Of a stretch of DNA of 64,000 bases, positions 60,904 to 64,000 are shown one piece after another. The DNA is from Aquimarina sp. U1-2. GTDB lineage: Bacteria; Bacteroidota; Bacteroidia; Flavobacteriales; Flavobacteriaceae. The position numbers and the translations under genes are program-made. The DNA lies in the NCBI RefSeq assembly GCF_017897595.1, contig NZ_JAGKIK010000016.1:1-64000 (forward strand), read 5' to 3'. Positions within the stretch are counted from its first letter, which is position 1. Each line of letters starts with the position of its first letter. Below the pieces are notes generated by a model, which saw only the letters and a program-made list of their open reading frames with translations, was not told where the DNA came from and ran no database searches.

Positions 60904-61170
60904 ATGGTTCAGAAACGATGAAAATCAGTACTTTGAAAGTATATCTGAAGATAGTAAGAACCCAACTGAAATAATGTTAAACGGTGCTTTAATTTCGAAC
61001 AAATGACTATTATACAGAGCGTTATGCTTAATTGATGTCAAATGATTACAAGTATTTTTTCAATCATAAATTTCAAACACAAATGACGATTTTTAAAATT
61101 ATAAAGTATAACCAAAAGTGTCATAAAACGTGATTCAATACCACCTAAATGTTAAAAACTGAAAAAATAT
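60904..61170. other. Gap between HTH gene and integrase
   Basis: AT-rich, no supported gene. Likely the HTH gene promoter and the integrase 3' flank. Confidence 0.3.
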
Positions 61171-61217
61171 CGTAGATTGAGCACTATGCAACGCAACCGA
61201 TTAACAGAAATTGTTTA
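61171..61217 (+). repeat. Att-like repeat, copy next to the intact integrase
   Basis: GAGCACTATGCAACGCAACC and TTAACAGAAATTGTTTA align with 59611-59660. It overlaps the integrase stop codon, an arrangement seen when an integrase gene abuts its attachment site. Confidence 0.4.
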
Positions 61218-62381
61218 ACTGCTTAGGTCTATTGTATCCAATTCTAAAGACGGAACCAGATTTGCAGCTTCTTTCATTTTTTCATCGATAATTTTGGCAT
61301 AAATTTCTGTAGTTCTAATCTCTTTATGTCCCAAACGCTTGGAGACGGTATAGATATCTGCCCCGTTTTCAAGTAATAATACCGCGTTAGTATGGCGTGC
61401 TGAATGAAATGTAATGTGTTTAGTAATGCCAGCGAACATACACCATCGTAATAATTGAAGGTTCATATGAGCGCTATACCGTAGATTAGTGAATACTCTT
61501 TCTTTTGATTTGCCACGTTTACCCAATAGTTTTCTTGCTTGTTCTGATATGTATAAATATTCCATACCCTCTGTTTTCTTTTGCTTAAAGACAATCCGAT
61601 AAATCTCATTGCCTGAATTATCGGTTCCCTCGTCTCTTACTTCGGACCAGGTCAATTTATGAATGTCAGACCATCGAATACCGGATAAAGCTGAAAAGAG
61701 AAAAGCACGTTTTAAAACTTCATATTTGCAGGGTGTTTTTGAGAGCCTGCGTAACTCATCTGATGTAAGATACTCTCTTTTTGATTCCCCCATTGCAAAT
61801 CCTTTAACCTTAATAATTAGATTTTCTTTCAAATATCCTTCATCAAATGCTGCCCTCATCGCTGCTTTGAACTTATTGAAATAGGTGTGTTTAGTATTTT
61901 GAGATAATTTGGTTTTACTCTTTGTTACGGCAACCGTATCTAGATGCTTCTTGAAACCTTTAATGAAATCAACATCAACATCGTTAAAAGTAAAGGTAGG
62001 GGAGCAGTAGCGCTCAATATGTTTTTGTGCTGCATCCCAATTGTCATAATTACCTTTTGTCTGGTAACGCTCTTCTTTCTTCTGCTCATAAAAATCTAGA
62101 AAACGAGTCTTGCCCAAGGTATTATTCTGAATTTTATATTTGCCTTGATAGACTTCTGCCTTCCGAATGGCCAGAATTTGCTCAGCCAATTGTAATTGCT
62201 CTTTATTTTTCTTTTTTTCAGATGCTGTTTTTGGGTCAGTAATAAGGTAAAGTTCGAGATACTCAAAATCTCGAATGTGTTTAGTCTTTCCTTTGGCATC
62301 CAATTTATGTCCTTTATAGTATTCGATATAAAGGCTCGTTTTTCCACTTTTAAGTCTTTTCTTTCTAAGATGTAATTTCAT
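61215..62381 (-). CDS. Tyrosine recombinase / integrase (intact)
   Basis: I start at ATG 62381 (MKLHLRKKRLKSGKTSLYIEY); a GTG at 62408 would put nine residues across a palindromic operator. About 388 residues: N-terminal Arm domain (LRKKRLKSGK), SAM-like core (WDAAQKHIERYCSPTFTF), catalytic ALSGIRWSDIHKLTW (Arg I), HSARHTNAVLLLENG (HxxR), GHKEIRTTEIYAKI (His and Tyr). All catalytic residues present. Typical of conjugative or integrative elements in Bacteroidota. Confidence 0.92.
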   Translation of the reverse strand: MKLHLRKKRLKSGKTSLYIEYYKGHKLDAKGKTKHIRDFEYLELYLITDPKTASEKKKNKEQLQLAEQILAIRKAEVYQGKYKIQNNTLGKTRFLDFYEQKKEERYQTKGNYDNWDAAQKHIERYCSPTFTFNDVDVDFIKGFKKHLDTVAVTKSKTKLSQNTKHTYFNKFKAAMRAAFDEGYLKENLIIKVKGFAMGESKREYLTSDELRRLSKTPCKYEVLKRAFLFSALSGIRWSDIHKLTWSEVRDEGTDNSGNEIYRIVFKQKKTEGMEYLYISEQARKLLGKRGKSKERVFTNLRYSAHMNLQLLRWCMFAGITKHITFHSARHTNAVLLLENGADIYTVSKRLGHKEIRTTEIYAKIIDEKMKEAANLVPSLELDTIDLSS

Positions 62382-62384
62382 ACG

Positions 62385-62444
62385 AGGTGTAAATTTTACA
62401 CCTGGCACTTAAGAAAAACGCTTTGAGGTGTAAATGAGGTGTAA
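62385..62444. promoter_or_regulatory. Operator cluster of AGGTGTAA sites before the integrase
   Basis: AGGTGTAAATTTTACACCT is a perfect 19-bp palindrome (62385-62403) three bases upstream of the ATG, followed by two direct AGGTGTAA repeats (62426-62433 and 62437-62444) spaced 11 bases. Four half-sites within 60 bases suggest strong autoregulation, or integrase/HTH arm binding, covering the ribosome-binding zone. Confidence 0.6.
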
Positions 62445-62678
62445 TGAAATTACAATTATTGACCAACCAAAGGAAACTAAAAACAAAAGAGTTATCAACA
62501 TTCATTTGATTTACAGGTATTTAAAATCAAATGAAATCAAACAAAATGATGAACTACTTCCCAATACAGAAATTAGCAAAAATGTTAGATGGTAAGTAAT
62601 TCAATACTTTTGGAATGTATATGCTTTCAAAGGTACAAATGTGATACATTTTAGGATTGATTATTTACTCCATTAGCT

Positions 62679-63341
62679 TTATGAAGATAAATATATTTGC
62701 TTAGCTTCATTTTCTGATAATAGACTTTCTAGCCTTATATCACAAACAAAATCTTTCTCATTATAAAATTCTTTGTATCTATTGAAATAAAAGCTCTTTA
62801 GAATAAATCTAACGAATTTAAAAGGTGTTATAGGCTTTGATACAGGTATCCGACAATTCTTATAATTACCCAATGTAAGATGAGAATAACAATGATCATG
62901 CTCTACATATTTTTTTTCGTCAATATCAAAATCGAATCTAACAGGAAATATCAAAGCCTTTTTTTCATAAATTTCAGCAAATAATTCCTTGCCGAAGTGT
63001 ACTTCTTCAAAATCACTTGGATTATCTTGAAATCTTTCAACATCTGGATTAGGGTAAAAGGCTAATCTGTGCTTTAATATACTATCACGTTTACAAGAAT
63101 ACATAAATTGAAGCAATGCCCCATCAATCAATTTAAAGTTAAAAGCCCTTTCTTTGATACATTCTCTATAGATTTCTTCATAGGATAAATTCTTTAAAGC
63201 GGATGAAATATCTTTATAACCACTCCAAACAATCTCTCCCGATTTATTTGAAACAAAATTATAATCAATTTGAAAGCTTGTCTCTATTAATGATTTGTTT
63301 ATATTCCGTAGTTGATTCCCTATTTTTGATCCAATAGCCAT
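62679..63341 (-). CDS. DUF2290-like protein paired with helicase
   Basis: A 220-residue soluble protein. The C-terminal half SHLTLGNYKNCRIPVSKPIT followed by PFKFVRFILKSFYF matches my recollection of DUF2290, a family of unknown function found next to UvrD-like helicases. No enzyme motif is evident; the H-x-H-C-Y-S-H stretch (HDHCYSH) could bind metal. It starts one base after the helicase stop, so it is the downstream gene of a two-gene operon. Alternative: an unrelated accessory protein. Confidence 0.65.
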   Translation of the reverse strand: MAIGSKIGNQLRNINKSLIETSFQIDYNFVSNKSGEIVWSGYKDISSALKNLSYEEIYRECIKERAFNFKLIDGALLQFMYSCKRDSILKHRLAFYPNPDVERFQDNPSDFEEVHFGKELFAEIYEKKALIFPVRFDFDIDEKKYVEHDHCYSHLTLGNYKNCRIPVSKPITPFKFVRFILKSFYFNRYKEFYNEKDFVCDIRLESLLSENEAKQIYLSS

Positions 63342-63342
63342 A

Positions 63343-64000
63343 TTATTTTTTGAGCAATTTTAATATAGCTTGCATTTCTTCTGGATAATCTTCAATTTGG
63401 TTTTCTCCGGAATCTATCCGTTGAAGAATATTAGTTATATTACTTAAAGAATCAATATCTGTTTTTAATTGAATTTCTTCTGTAATTGTTAAATCACGAC
63501 TTATCACATTCATTTTATCTATTTCCTCTTGGGTTGGATAAGTGAAACTCAATTCAAATTTTTTCTCTTTGATAAGATTGAATTCTTTTTCTAGTAAGTT
63601 CATAAAGTTACCTACTCCAAAGACTCTTACCCAAGCCTTACTTCTAGTAATGGCAGTAAATAAAATATTTCTTCGTTCTCTTAATCCTCTATTGGGGATA
63701 ATAGGATGAGAATAACAATCCTGACCATTCATTATATAGACGTAAGGTACTTCATTTCCTTTTGCTCTATTTATTCCCGTAAAAGCTATTGATTTATCTC
63801 TATAAAATTCATCCTTATCAACATCTCCAGCTATATGGCTTCTAATGCCCTTTGAATCTAATAAGGCTCTAATCATTGCAACTTCTTTTTTAGTGGTTAA
63901 GGCCAAAGGGTTTATAACTATAATATCTCGATGAAGAAGCTCTTCTTTTTTTAGATTTTTTTCAATATCATCGGCAATAGCTTTTGCTTGTGCCTGCTTT
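63343..64000 (-). CDS. UvrD-like DNA helicase, C-terminal part (cut by window edge)
   Basis: The frame is open to base 64000 without a stop; an apparent start at 63906 (TTG) is only the first start-like codon. Visible are DVDKDEFYRDKSIAFTGINRAKGNEVPYVYIMNGQ (motif V region: AKGNE) and RRNILFTAITRSKAWVRVFG (motif VI with the arginine finger of UvrD/PcrA helicases). The Walker motifs lie to the right of the window. Linked by one base to the DUF2290-like gene, in an integrase-carrying element. Confidence 0.8.
   Translation of the reverse strand, partial: KQAQAKAIADDIEKNLKKEELLHRDIIVINPLALTTKKEVAMIRALLDSKGIRSHIAGDVDKDEFYRDKSIAFTGINRAKGNEVPYVYIMNGQDCYSHPIIPNRGLRERRNILFTAITRSKAWVRVFGVGNFMNLLEKEFNLIKEKKFELSFTYPTQEEIDKMNVISRDLTITEEIQLKTDIDSLSNITNILQRIDSGENQIEDYPEEMQAILKLLKK

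Noticed and set aside
1..64000. CRISPR arrays, tRNA or rRNA genes
   Set aside because: I saw no regularly spaced short repeats and no tRNA- or rRNA-like sequence on either strand.

Overview
The window reads as chromosomal accessory DNA from a marine-type member of the Flavobacteriaceae (Bacteroidota). The reasons are AT-rich sequence, coding without clear Shine-Dalgarno sites, several CRP/FNR-like regulators of the flavobacterial type, conjugative-transposon (TraN) remnants, alginate-export-type porins, 2TM and DUF2141 proteins, and integrases typical of Bacteroidota elements. I see no rRNA, tRNA or CRISPR array.

Left part (1-8.4 kb): debris of an IS3-family element and of a conjugative element (traN fragment) is fused to a truncated membrane-bound LuxR-type regulator. 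Small stand-alone genes follow (asparaginase-like, cupin, DUF4267, two CRP/FNR regulators, an outer-membrane protein, a lipoprotein). The outer-membrane protein and the lipoprotein share a palindromic operator at nearly the same distance from their start codons.

8.4-15.3 kb: a visibly more G+C-rich block with two cytochrome P460-like proteins, a beta-propeller protein, an outer-membrane protein and an AraC regulator, then a broken aldo/keto reductase and a VOC protein. Copies of the 3' end of one porin gene flank this block, which suggests it arrived by recombination.

15.4-51 kb: the core of the window, a redox and molybdenum-cofactor island. On the minus strand (32.2 to 15.4 kb) lie about seventeen oxidoreductase and accessory genes: a mercuric-reductase-like flavoprotein, OsmC, SDRs, aldo/keto reductase, quinone-reductase-like MDR, NmrA, F420-type NADP-binding proteins and NTF2-like proteins. 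They lead into a periplasmic PaoABC-type molybdenum aldehyde oxidoreductase and a porin. In the centre a giant GAF-repeat sigma54-type activator and an AraC regulator are divergently transcribed. On the plus strand (37.5 to 50.9 kb) lie a second PaoABC set (order C-NTF2-A-B), an XdhC/PaoD-type maturation factor, Dps, and a nearly complete cofactor pathway: MocA, MoeA, MoaD, MoeB, MoaE, a MoaC-MoaB fusion and MoaA, plus a TauE/SafE permease. Together these could build the cytosine-dinucleotide molybdenum cofactor, load it into two Tat-exported aldehyde oxidoreductases, and deal with the carbonyl and quinone stress that induces the island.

51-59.3 kb: an SDR pseudogene, two more CRP/FNR regulators, a pair of promoters sharing a duplicated composite operator, and a gene set with DUF2141, an outer-membrane protein, a 2TM protein and an unusual CrtI-like / ferredoxin-reductase / ferredoxin protein split by a frameshift.

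59.6-64 kb: the end of another mobile element, with a decayed integrase, an excisionase-like HTH protein, an intact tyrosine recombinase with a striking palindromic operator at its start, and a two-gene module of a UvrD-like helicase (cut by the window edge) and a DUF2290-like protein, possibly a defence cargo.

Direct repeats bound at least three gene cassettes, and numerous pseudogenes point to active acquisition and decay.
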